Positions 34,072 through 41,179 are shown, counted from the first letter of the stretch. The stretch: 64,000 nucleotides of DNA from Paenalicyclobacillus macrosporangiidus (GCF_900116805.1 NZ_FPBV01000006.1:62001-126000), one strand, 5' to 3'. Notes: generated by a model from the sequence alone, not told the origin. Program-made: numbers and translations.

Positions 34072-34248
34072 ATGGAAGTGTGGGTTGTATGTCAGTGGTG
34101 GCCTAGGTCAGACGACGAGGACGTGAGTCCGCTGATCTACGTATACAGCAATCGCAGCATGGCAAACGAGCGCGGATTGGAGCTTCAGCAAGCAGATCCC
34201 GATTCGCAGGTGCTTATCTATCGGACTGCGCTTAGAGAAGGACGGTGA
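34072..34248 (+). CDS. Small hypothetical protein, 58 aa
   Basis: Frame MEVWVVCQWWPRSDDEDVSP to ALREGR, starting 4 bases after the DUF5131 stop, with a purine-rich site (GGAGAGGAG) upstream. Reads like a small phage alpha/beta protein (LIYVYSNRSMANERGLELQQ). Not recognised. Confidence 0.6.
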   Translation: MEVWVVCQWWPRSDDEDVSPLIYVYSNRSMANERGLELQQADPDSQVLIYRTALREGR

Positions 34249-34254
34249 CGACCA

Positions 34255-34533
34255 ATGACCAGCGCATATGACGACATTGCGGATCCCCGTGCCCGGGCGG
34301 AAGCCATCATCGGACAGATGCGTCTGCAGCGCATGGAGCAGTCCGGGTTGGCGGTGGTGGATCGCAGCAGGCTGGAGGCGCTAGAACATGTCGCCAACGC
34401 CGCACAGGATCTCATCGATCAGTGTTGGACCCGAACAGAACACGGGCCTGTGATGCTTGGGCGGGCGGATCTTGAGCCATTGGCCGACGCACTGGAGGCG
34501 TTGGGAGACGCTGAGGAGGCGATGGAGCGGTGA
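34255..34533 (+). CDS. Hypothetical protein, 92 aa
   Basis: Acidic helical protein (DPRARAEAIIGQMRLQRMEQ ... DALEALGDAEEAMER). Start ATG 34255; stop overlaps the next GTG start. Not recognised. Confidence 0.65.
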   Translation: MTSAYDDIADPRARAEAIIGQMRLQRMEQSGLAVVDRSRLEALEHVANAAQDLIDQCWTRTEHGPVMLGRADLEPLADALEALGDAEEAMER

Positions 34534-34673
34534 AACAGTCTAAAGAAGTCTGCATGTACTGCGGTTCTGAGGGCTACTGGTGGTACGGCGATGACGAGCA
34601 CGGATGGATCTGCGACGACTGTGCGGAGGGAGATATGGACTGGGACGAAGAGACGGAGGCGGAGAAGGCGTGA
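34530..34673 (+). CDS. Zinc-ribbon micro-protein, 47 aa
   Basis: GTG 34530 overlaps the previous stop. The product has two CxxC pairs (VCMYCGSEG and ICDDCAEGD) separated by an aromatic/acidic loop, then an acidic tail, i.e. a single zinc ribbon. Its stop overlaps the next GTG start. Confidence 0.6.
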   Translation: MKQSKEVCMYCGSEGYWWYGDDEHGWICDDCAEGDMDWDEETEAEKA

Positions 34674-35128
34674 GCACCAAGCCACGCTACGTCTCCAAAG
34701 CCGAGCGCCAGTCCATCCTGACGCTGGACGCGCTGGGGGCGCACCTGATCAACCGGGTGCTGCCCCAGGCGCACCGGTACGGGCCGGAGGTGGCGCGGCG
34801 GTGGCGAACCGCAGCCACGCACCTGGCCAAGGGTTTGCGCGCATGGCTGGACGGACTGGCGCCGGAGGATCGGGAGCGGTTCCTACGCGAGAGCTCCACC
34901 ACCCGTGTGATCCTCACCAGCGAGGCATACGTGCCCCGGCCGGACAGCGATGCAGGGATGGACGTGCTGTACACACTGGCCGAGCACGCGATAGGCACGA
35001 CATGCCGCGGCTGCACTCGGGACCCGGAGGCGTGCGACCTTCGGCGGGCGCTGGTTGCGGCGGACGTGCCGTACTCGACCACGGAGCCGGAGCGGTGTCC
35101 GTATGAGATGCCGGGGGTGGAGATGTGA
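34670..35128 (+). CDS. Phage protein, DUF5651-like
   Basis: A 152-residue protein from GTG 34670. Helical N-terminal part and a C-terminal Cys-rich site (TTCRGCTRDPEACDLRRAL, then PERCPYEM) similar to the DUF5651 phage family. No known activity. Translationally coupled on both sides. Confidence 0.65.
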   Translation: MSTKPRYVSKAERQSILTLDALGAHLINRVLPQAHRYGPEVARRWRTAATHLAKGLRAWLDGLAPEDRERFLRESSTTRVILTSEAYVPRPDSDAGMDVLYTLAEHAIGTTCRGCTRDPEACDLRRALVAADVPYSTTEPERCPYEMPGVEM

Positions 35129-35649
35129 GCGCGACGAACCGGGCCCTGACCAAGCGCCATCCGTATGACGCCTACAGCACGCCTGCATGGGTGACGGAGG
35201 CGATTGTGCGGGAGATTGTGTGGGGTACAGATCCACACATCCTTGAGCCTTGTGTGGGACAGGGAGCAATACTGAACGTTCTTGTGAATAGTCCGGTCGT
35301 GCCGCCCGCTTACTACGATTATTGCGAGATACAGGAAGACCGCGATTTTCTGACATACGACTTTAACGACCGGAGGTTTGATTTTGTCATCACCAACCCG
35401 CCCTTCTCCCTGGCGCAGGAGTTCATCGAGCGGAGTCTGACACTGGCGAACTGCGTAATCATGCTGCTGCGCCTAAATTTCCTGGCCTCTCGCCAGCGCA
35501 AAGAGTGGTGGCAGAAGCACCCGCCGACCGCGATCCATGTGCTGACGAAGCGCCCGAGCTTCACAGGGAAGGGGACGGATGCGACGGACTATGCGTGGTT
35601 CGTCTGGGATACGACAGGGAGGCAGAAGAGGGGGCTGTACTGGCTGTGA
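35125..35649 (+). CDS. N6-adenine DNA methyltransferase-like protein
   Basis: A 174-residue protein with a SAM-binding strand HILEPCVGQGAIL and the catalytic motif ITNPPFSLAQEF, as in phage adenine methyltransferases. It is short, without a clear target-recognition domain. With the C5 enzyme 2.4 kb upstream it gives the phage two modification activities. GTG start overlapping the upstream stop. Confidence 0.85.
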   Translation: MSATNRALTKRHPYDAYSTPAWVTEAIVREIVWGTDPHILEPCVGQGAILNVLVNSPVVPPAYYDYCEIQEDRDFLTYDFNDRRFDFVITNPPFSLAQEFIERSLTLANCVIMLLRLNFLASRQRKEWWQKHPPTAIHVLTKRPSFTGKGTDATDYAWFVWDTTGRQKRGLYWL

Positions 35650-35963
35650 GCGGGGAATCCAAGCGCCCAAAGTGGCTGCCAGAGGTTGCTTCGGACGAAA
35701 TGATAGCGATGCGGACGCTGCGCATCTGTAAGACCGAGCCTGAGCAAAAGTCCATCGAACAAATCGCCGAGGAAGTCTGCGATCTGTACACCAGCATGGA
35801 CATCCGGGCATGCGCAACGGTGGAAGGGATCCGATGGACCTGCGAGATCTACCAAGACAGCCCATATAGGGAACTCGGTCTGGCGGAAGAAATGGCCACT
35901 GCGGAGGAAGCCGCCAATGAGGCGTATCGGCAGTGGCTGGAGTGGAGGGCGAGGGAACGGTGA
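35646..35963 (+). CDS. Hypothetical protein, 105 aa
   Basis: Acidic helical protein (RTLRICKTEPEQKSIEQIAE, AEEMATAEEAANEAYRQWLE). GTG 35646 overlaps the methyltransferase stop. Not recognised. Confidence 0.65.
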   Translation: MSGESKRPKWLPEVASDEMIAMRTLRICKTEPEQKSIEQIAEEVCDLYTSMDIRACATVEGIRWTCEIYQDSPYRELGLAEEMATAEEAANEAYRQWLEWRARER

Positions 35964-36316
35964 AACGGTGGTCTGAGATGACGCCGCGAGAGCGGGATGC
36001 GTTGGTCGCTGAGCAGGTGTTCGGATGGACTGGTTGTTGGGCCAATCCACATGGACTAGCGGCCTTTGGGGTTCCGCCAGGCAAGACTTCACGTCGTGGC
36101 ATTGGGTACTACACCACTGACATCAGCACCGCATGGCAAATCATTGAGCACGTGAAGTCCAAGGGGTTTTACATCGACGTTCTTTCATATGCTGATGGCT
36201 ACGTCGCAGTTACACATGATGGACAAGAACCGTTGAACCTGGATGGCACTGCACCAACCGCATCCGAGGCTATCTGCATCGCTGCACTAAAGGCCGTCGG
36301 GGTGAATGTGGAGTGA
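35960..36316 (+). CDS. Phage ABA-sandwich-like protein, 118 aa
   Basis: MTPRERDALVAEQVFGWTGC at the N-terminus and YYTTDISTAWQIIEHVKSKG followed by beta strands match the layout of phage ABA-sandwich-domain proteins found in Firmicute phage early operons. Role unknown. GTG 35960 overlaps the previous stop. Confidence 0.75.
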   Translation: MKRWSEMTPRERDALVAEQVFGWTGCWANPHGLAAFGVPPGKTSRRGIGYYTTDISTAWQIIEHVKSKGFYIDVLSYADGYVAVTHDGQEPLNLDGTAPTASEAICIAALKAVGVNVE

Positions 36317-36756
36317 AGCGCCTGGTGCTGCCGCTACCGCCCTCAGCGAATCACTCACACGTCCAGGTCCGCCGAGGAAAACGCCTGATGCGGATCCTCT
36401 CACCTGAGGCCCGAGCATACAGGACTGAGGCCGGCTGGCTGGCGTTGAAGTGGCGGCGGGAGACAGGATGGGAGATCCCGAGCCGACGGAGCAAGGTCAT
36501 CATGCGGGTGTGGTTCTACTGGCCGGACAAGCGGCGCAGGGATCAGGATAATCCGCTGAAGCAGCTGCAGGACAGCCTCACGGACGTGCTATGGGAGGAC
36601 GACAGGCAGGTGCTGCCGCGGGTGATGGACTTCGCAGTGGACAAGCATCAACCACGAGTGGAGATCGAGCTTGAGGTCATGGGGGAGGGTGATAGCGGTG
36701 GACGCGCCGACAAGAGGGATCGCAACAGGGACGCCCGTGCCGAGCGTAGAGCGTGA
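36313..36756 (+). CDS. rusA: RusA-family Holliday junction resolvase
   Basis: A 147-residue protein with LPLPPSANHSHVQVRRGKRL and the acidic metal motif RRRDQDNPLKQLQDSLTDVL followed by WEDDRQV, the RusA active-site acids. It resolves branched phage replication or recombination intermediates. GTG start overlaps the upstream stop; the C-terminal tail (DKRDRNRDARAERRA) overlaps the next gene. Confidence 0.9.
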   Translation: MKRLVLPLPPSANHSHVQVRRGKRLMRILSPEARAYRTEAGWLALKWRRETGWEIPSRRSKVIMRVWFYWPDKRRRDQDNPLKQLQDSLTDVLWEDDRQVLPRVMDFAVDKHQPRVEIELEVMGEGDSGGRADKRDRNRDARAERRA

Positions 36757-36928
36757 AGCGGCCGTTCAAGCACCAGCGCCGCTGCAAGTGTACTGGATGG
36801 ACCCGGCGGAGATGGAGGCGTACCTGATCGGCAAGTACGGGGGCAGGCTAGCGCCTCCCTCAGAGAAGCCGACGAACATCATCATCCCTGGCGTGACAGG
36901 GCGAAAGCGGGTGACTGCGCGTGGCTGA
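36698..36928 (+). CDS. Hypothetical protein, 76 aa
   Basis: GTG 36698 is chosen because GGGGGAGG (36681-36688) lies 9 bases upstream; GTG 36689 would lie directly against that site. The product (LQVYWMDPAEMEAYLIGKYG) resembles short phage proteins beside rusA. Its first 59 bases are inside rusA. Confidence 0.55.
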   Translation: MDAPTRGIATGTPVPSVEREAAVQAPAPLQVYWMDPAEMEAYLIGKYGGRLAPPSEKPTNIIIPGVTGRKRVTARG

Positions 36929-37349
36929 GCAGACCAAACGCTGCAGTCGGTGCGGTGAAGAAAAGCCCATCAGTGAGTTCTCGCGCCATCGCAGCCGGCC
37001 AGATGGGTACAGTGTCTGGTGCCTGGACTGCTACCGGGACACGCGAAACCGGTTCGTGAGCCTGGACGTGCCGGAAGGCAAAAACATATCGCGTCATGAC
37101 CGGATCACGCGGCCGCTGCCGACGCGAACCGATGATTCATGGGAGCGAGTCTGCCGGGCAATGCGGTATTGGATGGAGGATCGGACGCTGAAGCCTGCGC
37201 AGGTAGCGGTCCTAATGATGCGGGCCGTGGAGTTGCTCGACTGGCCGGAGATCGCGGAACTTTCGGGGCTTTCTCGGGATGCGGTGCGGTATCACTACAT
37301 GCAGGGTCTGCGAAGACTTCGGGAGCGGTACAGGGGGATGATGGCGTGA
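36921..37349 (+). CDS. Zinc-ribbon plus sigma-region-4-like HTH protein
   Basis: A 142-residue protein. The N-terminal zinc ribbon CSRCGEEKPISEFSRHR and VWCLDCYRD is joined to a C-terminal HTH like sigma region 4 (WPEIAELSGLSRDAVRYHYM). Probably a transcription regulator of later phage genes (inference). GTG 36921 overlaps the upstream gene. Confidence 0.75.
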   Translation: MAEQTKRCSRCGEEKPISEFSRHRSRPDGYSVWCLDCYRDTRNRFVSLDVPEGKNISRHDRITRPLPTRTDDSWERVCRAMRYWMEDRTLKPAQVAVLMMRAVELLDWPEIAELSGLSRDAVRYHYMQGLRRLRERYRGMMA

Positions 37350-37636
37350 TGGACGACAAGGCGAAGGCGCGGCTGGAATCAATCAGGAAGCGTATGGCGT
37401 GGGATGATGCGCTACCCATGAAGGATGCGCGATTCATTCTCCAACAACTCGACGCAGCCGAAGCGGAGAATCGGCGGCTGCGGGAGATGCTGGAAAGCCT
37501 GCTAAACCCATGCGAACTATGCTGTGGTGAAGGAACGGTTGTTACTTTCCCGATCTGTGAAGAAGTGGAGTGCCCAAATTGTAGAGGGCGGATTCGCCAA
37601 GTCCTACAACCAACGAAAGGAGTTAATGAGGAATGA
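37349..37636 (+). CDS. Hypothetical coiled-coil/zinc protein, 95 aa
   Basis: N-terminal helix (DAAEAENRRLREMLESLLNP) and a C-terminal DnaJ-like four-Cys cluster (CELCCGEGTVV, CPNCRGR). ATG 37349 overlaps the upstream stop (TGATG). Confidence 0.65.
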   Translation: MDDKAKARLESIRKRMAWDDALPMKDARFILQQLDAAEAENRRLREMLESLLNPCELCCGEGTVVTFPICEEVECPNCRGRIRQVLQPTKGVNEE

Positions 37637-37986
37637 GCGACCGCGTGTTGAGCGATGAAGAGATTGCCGAGTTTGAATCATTTGCCTTGGAAGTTCCCGA
37701 TCAGATTGACTTTGCTTCGGCGGAGGATGTGCTGGATCTCATCGCCACCATCCGCGACTTGCAACGGCAGAATGCGGAATTGCGTTCAGACTACCAGCGC
37801 ATGTACGAGCGAGCTTTGAAGCTGCACAATCAAAACGCCTTCATGCTGGAGACGCTGGAAACCTATGTGCGTGAATGTCGCGATTGCAAGGATGGATATA
37901 TTGACGGGTTGAGATGTGCTCACTGTTGGACTGCCCGCGAAACTCTCGCCAAGGTACGCGGGGAGAGCGTCGGAAATCCAGCGTAA
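37633..37986 (+). CDS. Hypothetical coiled-coil/zinc protein, 117 aa
   Basis: Acidic N-terminus, a long helix (TIRDLQRQNAELRSDYQRMY) and a C-terminal Cys cluster (CRDCKDGYIDGLRCAHCWTA). The architecture is parallel to the preceding gene, suggesting ancient duplication (inference). Confidence 0.65.
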   Translation: MSDRVLSDEEIAEFESFALEVPDQIDFASAEDVLDLIATIRDLQRQNAELRSDYQRMYERALKLHNQNAFMLETLETYVRECRDCKDGYIDGLRCAHCWTARETLAKVRGESVGNPA

Positions 37987-38052
37987 AGCGAAAGGAGGCC
38001 CCGTGGTAAGGGGCCGAGGCAGTGCGGTTGCCTAGAACATACCACGGGGGCG

Positions 38053-38559
38053 ATGCGGATGCAACTGGACCTGGGACTGCGCAAGATAGACAAGACGCGC
38101 ACGCGGCAGATGGTGCGGGAGTATTTCCGGCTGTATCGGTATCGCAAGCGGCTTCTGGAGGCCGACCTGGAAGAGCGGCCAGCCGAACGCAGGCCGCTTC
38201 CTGGATATGAGCATGCCGCTGATCCGCGTACCATCCGTGCGCCGGGGTATGATGGATCGCGGATCCCGCACCTGCCACCGGACATAGACGAGGATCCGCG
38301 GGATCGCGAGCGGCGACGGTTCTGCCGTGAGGTCGAACGTGCTGTGGATGCCCTGCCTGAGTACCAGGCGGCCATCATCCGAAAGCTATACATGGAACAC
38401 GAACCATCACCGCTGCATCCGGCGCCGACCGATCTCCAGGTGTGGCGAGAGCTATATGGGGATGGATGGTACGTGAGCGAACGGTACTACGAGTCTCAGA
38501 AGGCGCAGGCCATCTTCAGGTTGGCTGAGACGTGGGGGATCACGCAGTACGTCGAATAG
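38053..38559 (+). CDS. ArpU-family late transcription regulator
   Basis: A 168-residue protein with KTRTRQMVREYFRLYRYRKR and a C-terminal HTH-like part (LYMEHEPSPLHPAPTDLQVW, YVSERYYESQKAQAIFRLAE) like ArpU/RinA phage regulators, which switch on the packaging and structural genes. It is the last gene before the structured non-coding region. ATG 38053 or 38059. Confidence 0.8.
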   Translation: MRMQLDLGLRKIDKTRTRQMVREYFRLYRYRKRLLEADLEERPAERRPLPGYEHAADPRTIRAPGYDGSRIPHLPPDIDEDPRDRERRRFCREVERAVDALPEYQAAIIRKLYMEHEPSPLHPAPTDLQVWRELYGDGWYVSERYYESQKAQAIFRLAETWGITQYVE

Positions 38560-38581
38560 CCGTTCGCGGTGACATGGGAAT

Positions 38582-38602
38582 GGCCGGGCATAACGCCCGG
38601 CC
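38582..38602 (+). terminator. 8-bp GC hairpin after the ArpU gene
   Basis: GGCCGGGC pairs with GCCCGGCC around an ATAAC loop, 22 bases after the ArpU stop. No U tract follows, so this is a hairpin that may insulate the early transcript or stabilise its end. Confidence 0.45.
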
Positions 38603-38678
38603 GGTGCTCAGTTGCGAAGTCGTGCGGAAATGGCGCGCTTCCAATTGGGATTTTATGCGGAGCGCTGCGGGAAAACCG

Positions 38679-38687
38679 TGATACGAT
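38679..38687 (+). promoter_or_regulatory. Extended -10 promoter for the structured RNA
   Basis: TG-A-TACGAT (38679-38687) has the extended -10 form. Transcription would start about 38692-38695, exactly where the first long RNA helix begins. No good -35 box is seen, usual for extended -10 promoters or activated late promoters. Confidence 0.5.
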
Positions 38688-38792
38688 GTGACCATGGAGC
38701 CTTAGACGCGTGACGACGGCGCGCGCCTGAGGCTCCATGGCAATCTGAGCAACGGGAGAATCAGTAAGGATGAACGCAGGGCTTCGTCCCTG

Positions 38793-38931
38793 TGTCGGGA
38801 TGAAGAATTCGCGTACATGGTTGGCGCGTCAGGAACAGGTCGGGTCCCGTCCGTTCAAGTCGGACGTAATGCGTGGTGCCGTGAAGACCCGGCGAACGAG
38901 TGAGGTTCGAATCCTCGCCTTCATTCCGACA
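38793..38931 (+). other. tRNA-like domain embedded in the structured RNA
   Basis: A 13-bp acceptor-like helix with one G-U (38793-38805/38919-38931); a D-arm-like CGCG/CGCG hairpin (38810-38828) with a GG in its loop; an anticodon-like hairpin with stem GTCCG/CGGAC and 7-base loop TTCAAGT (38849-38865), placing CAA (Leu) as anticodon after U33; and a canonical T arm TGAGG-TTCGAAT-CCTCG (38901-38917). An extra helix CGGGTC/GACCCG (38841-38846/38886-38891) encloses the anticodon hairpin, and there is no CCA end, so it is not an ordinary tRNA gene. Confidence 0.65.
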
Positions 38932-39440
38932 GAGTGGCGAACTCACACCTATTCGATCCGGCGTCGGCACTCTGAAGCCTTATGATCCGGGACTGAACCC
39001 GAGCCAGACTCGGCAGTAGGCCCCCACCGGCATCGGAGTGCGGACGCCTGACCGGACGGCGTGTGCCGAGCATCCGGCCTTGCTTATTGAACAAACCCGC
39101 GGGTATATCATTTGGCCGCCAACACCCTGCCAATCCGAAGGGTTGCGTTCCTACGTGGCCTCGTCCGAGCCGCTACGTACCGTGCGACTCGGCTAGGTGC
39201 GGTGGGGTGCAAAATGGCGCGCGGCGTACTTACAGTACGCTGCCTGCAAAGGCTTCGGACGCTGTGCCCGCAAACAGTGTCCATGGCCGCCGCTATCACC
39301 CGAAACCCTGGCCTCTGCGGCCGGGCGGAAATCGCGAGCGGCGCCGGGAGGCGCTAAGGCCGAGAGACCGAGTCTCGCTAGGGATGGGGCGGCCACAAAA
39401 CAGTCATTGGGCGCCTGGCCAGCGCCCCGGCCGCATACGT

Positions 39441-39476
39441 CTGGCACTCGCTCACGCGGGTGCCGGTGTTTTTATT
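39441..39476 (+). terminator. Terminator-like hairpin within the structured RNA
   Basis: CTGGCAC (39441-39447) pairs with GTGCCGG (39460-39466) with an inner CGC/GCG and is followed by TGTTTTTATT. It could end a ~780-nt form of the RNA. The helices continue beyond it (39477-39702), so read-through or a regulated end is also possible. Confidence 0.5.
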
Positions 39477-39729
39477 GGCCGCCGCGAAGAATCATCCGCC
39501 TGGCGAACTGCAGCGCGCGCAAAGCCGGCGCGATCTGCGACGCTGAAATCGCAGACCATGGGCGCTGCTGCTCCATTACCGTCGAGCGCCCGCCGGCGGT
39601 AAGGCGGGTGCTGCGGGGCCGCGGCGGCCTATCATTTCTGTGACCCTGCCAGGATGGTGCCTGACCATGCACGTCGCCGGACCGGACGGCGCCTGGCAGG
39701 GTTTCCGGTGCGTAGGAAGAGGTGATCGC

Positions 39730-39936
39730 GTGAAACCCTGCTGGGCATGCGGTGAAAAGGTGCCGACCAACACACGCATGATGCGCTGCCGTCACTGCCA
39801 GGGCTGGGCCGTGACGCCCGATGAGGATCCGCGGCGCGAACGGGAGTTGCGCGAGCTGGAGCGCTTGATGCAGTCGGCGAACACGTATGAGCGGCGGGGT
39901 GGACGGTTGAGGCAGAGGAGGCATGCGCAGATATGA
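39730..39936 (+). CDS. Small zinc-finger protein, 68 aa
   Basis: GTG 39730 follows GGAAGAGGTGATC. N-terminal CWACGEKVPTNTRMMRCRHC forms a zinc ribbon, then a charged helix (RRERELRELERLMQSANTYE). First gene after the structured RNA. Role unknown. Confidence 0.65.
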   Translation: MKPCWACGEKVPTNTRMMRCRHCQGWAVTPDEDPRRERELRELERLMQSANTYERRGGRLRQRRHAQI

Positions 39937-40190
39937 GAGAGGTGCTGTACCGACTCGTCAAGTACCACTGTTGGGGCTGCGGAATGGAATTCCTGGCGGA
40001 TCACCGATATGTCAAGACGAGGTTCGTGGAAGCGCACGGTGGCTTGAACTGCCCCGGTTGCGGTGAACGCGTCGAGGTTGTCGTCTGCACCCGAGACGAG
40101 GACTCCGATGAGCTTCGGAACTGGGGATGCGTATATCCGAACGGTCTTACATGGGACCAAGAGCGCGTTTGGGATCAAGTAGGCATTTGA
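39933..40190 (+). CDS. Small zinc-ribbon protein, 85 aa
   Basis: Two CxxC pairs (YHCWGCGMEF and LNCPGCGERVE) as in phage zinc ribbons. Overlaps the preceding stop. Role unknown. Confidence 0.65.
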   Translation: MREVLYRLVKYHCWGCGMEFLADHRYVKTRFVEAHGGLNCPGCGERVEVVVCTRDEDSDELRNWGCVYPNGLTWDQERVWDQVGI

Positions 40191-40203
40191 TGAGGTGATC
40201 CCG

Positions 40204-40440
40204 ATGGAACCGATCGCAAGGACCGGGATATGCCCGCAATGCCGCGGAAGTGGTTATGTGGCTGGATGGCTTTCTGCAGTACGGTGCTTCCTCTGTGACG
40301 GTACAGGTCACGGGTCATTCATTTTCGACGGCGTGTGGCGCAAACGACAGCAGGAAATCACCATAAAGCTGTCTAACCACACAGAGCCTTTGCCAGCGCA
40401 TGAACGACGCCTTGGTACGAGTTCGATGCGGGCGAGGTGA
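40204..40440 (+). CDS. Small DnaJ-type zinc-finger protein, 78 aa
   Basis: CPQCRGSGYVAGWLSAVRCF continuing LCDGTGHG gives the CxxCxGxG pattern of DnaJ-type zinc centres. ATG 40204 with GAGGTGATC upstream. Third zinc micro-protein in a row before the packaging genes. Confidence 0.65.
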   Translation: MEPIARTGICPQCRGSGYVAGWLSAVRCFLCDGTGHGSFIFDGVWRKRQQEITIKLSNHTEPLPAHERRLGTSSMRAR

Positions 40441-40443
40441 TCG

Positions 40444-40634
40444 GGCCCAGCGTGGAGAGGATAGTCTACGCGAGGATCGTATGCCTCGCCCTCTCCACGG
40501 TGGGCCTGACCCAGTCCACCCACCATTACCCCTGCATTGTGGCCGCTGCCGTGAGGTGGCGGCCGGATTGTTCTGCTTTGCCCGAATATGAGGCGGTGAG
40601 GACGTAGAAAGCCGCCACGGTAGGACGTGACGGC
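40444..40634. other. Hairpin cluster upstream of the terminase genes
   Basis: Three inverted repeats without coding capacity: GGCCCA-G-CGTGGAGAGG (40444-40460) pairs with CCTCTCCACG-G-TGGGCC (40490-40506), 16 pairs with one G-G mismatch, capped by GCGAGG/CCTCGC; GGCCGC/GCGGCC (40541-40564); and GCCG-c-CACG/CGTG-a-CGGC (40611-40634). Candidates are a cos or pac site, a late-leader RNA, or a terminator for the leftward DUF6173 gene. Confidence 0.55.
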
Positions 40635-40644
40635 GTGGTGCGTG

Positions 40645-41070
40645 TTACTTTTCGGTTGGCGCTGACTGAGATTCAATTGCGAACCCAATGCGGCGTTTTG
40701 GCTCGTTGATATTCTCGCGCGGCACCGCGGTTAGCAGACAGTTGATTTGAGAAACGTGTTGAATTAGCCGCATTGGTAACCCATCGGCACTGGTCCCGTA
40801 GAACACTATTAAGCTCGGATTCCAGTAACCGATGTTCTCAACACTCAAGGTCAGTGTCTGGCCAAATTGCACAAGACTGAGAGCGACTTGTTTGTTTGCG
40901 TCCAAGCTCATGTTGTACTCATTAATCATTGCAACCAGCCGCACGACGAACTGTTCAGCAAGGTTTTCTTTAATTGAAGTGACTTGAGGATTTGGTGGAA
41001 TAACAGGCGCCTTGAACGATGGCACCTTGATTTCCGGAAGCTCCGGCATCTTGAATGAGAAATCGCTCAT
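40645..41070 (-). CDS. DUF6173 family protein
   Basis: A 141-residue protein on the reverse strand between the hairpin cluster and terS. The core QVALSLVQFGQTLTLSVENI then NPSLIVFYGTSADGLPMRLI, LIQHVSQINCLL is typical of DUF6173. The N-terminus is Pro-rich. The family is found in phage and integrative regions; function unknown. ATG 41070 follows GGGGGTG. Orientation against the late genes suggests an independently expressed cargo gene. Confidence 0.8.
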   Translation of the reverse strand: MSDFSFKMPELPEIKVPSFKAPVIPPNPQVTSIKENLAEQFVVRLVAMINEYNMSLDANKQVALSLVQFGQTLTLSVENIGYWNPSLIVFYGTSADGLPMRLIQHVSQINCLLTAVPRENINEPKRRIGFAIESQSAPTEK

Positions 41071-41179
41071 ATCTGGTCACCCCCTTGTCTAAGGTGAGGA
41101 AGTTCTGCAACATGGTCCACAATCCTCTTTTTTTACACAAAACCAACTCAATCCAGTCTCTGGAGGTGGGGTGAATGTA

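Larger units (their letters stand above)
38692..39702 (+). ncRNA. Giant structured non-coding RNA, GOLLD/ROOL-like candidate
   Basis: About 1 kb without a credible gene in any frame but full of helices: 38692-38705 with 38727-38740 (14 bp); CAGGG 38777-38781 with 38788-38792; a tRNA-like domain closed by 13 bp (38793-38805 with 38919-38931); hairpins at 38999-39013, 39224-39240 (6 bp, pentaloop), 39257-39282 (9 bp), 39307-39325 (7 bp) and 39441-39466; a long-range 10-bp helix 39477-39486 with 39620-39629 enclosing hairpins 39534-39555 and 39589-39608; and a final 11-bp helix 39643-39653 with 39692-39702 enclosing two hairpins. The size, prophage setting between early and late genes, and the embedded tRNA-like part fit the giant ornate RNA classes GOLLD and ROOL; which class, or a new one, cannot be decided by eye. 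Confidence 0.7.

Noticed and set aside
38793-38931. Ordinary tRNA-Leu gene or tmRNA
   Set aside because: There is an extra enclosing helix, far too many bases between D and T arms, no CCA, and no tmRNA-type GGGG 5' end or tag frame.
39063-39643. Open frames of 80-180 codons across the structured region on both strands
   Set aside because: No ribosome sites, odd Arg/Pro/Ala composition, no resemblance to families; the DNA is better explained by RNA helices.
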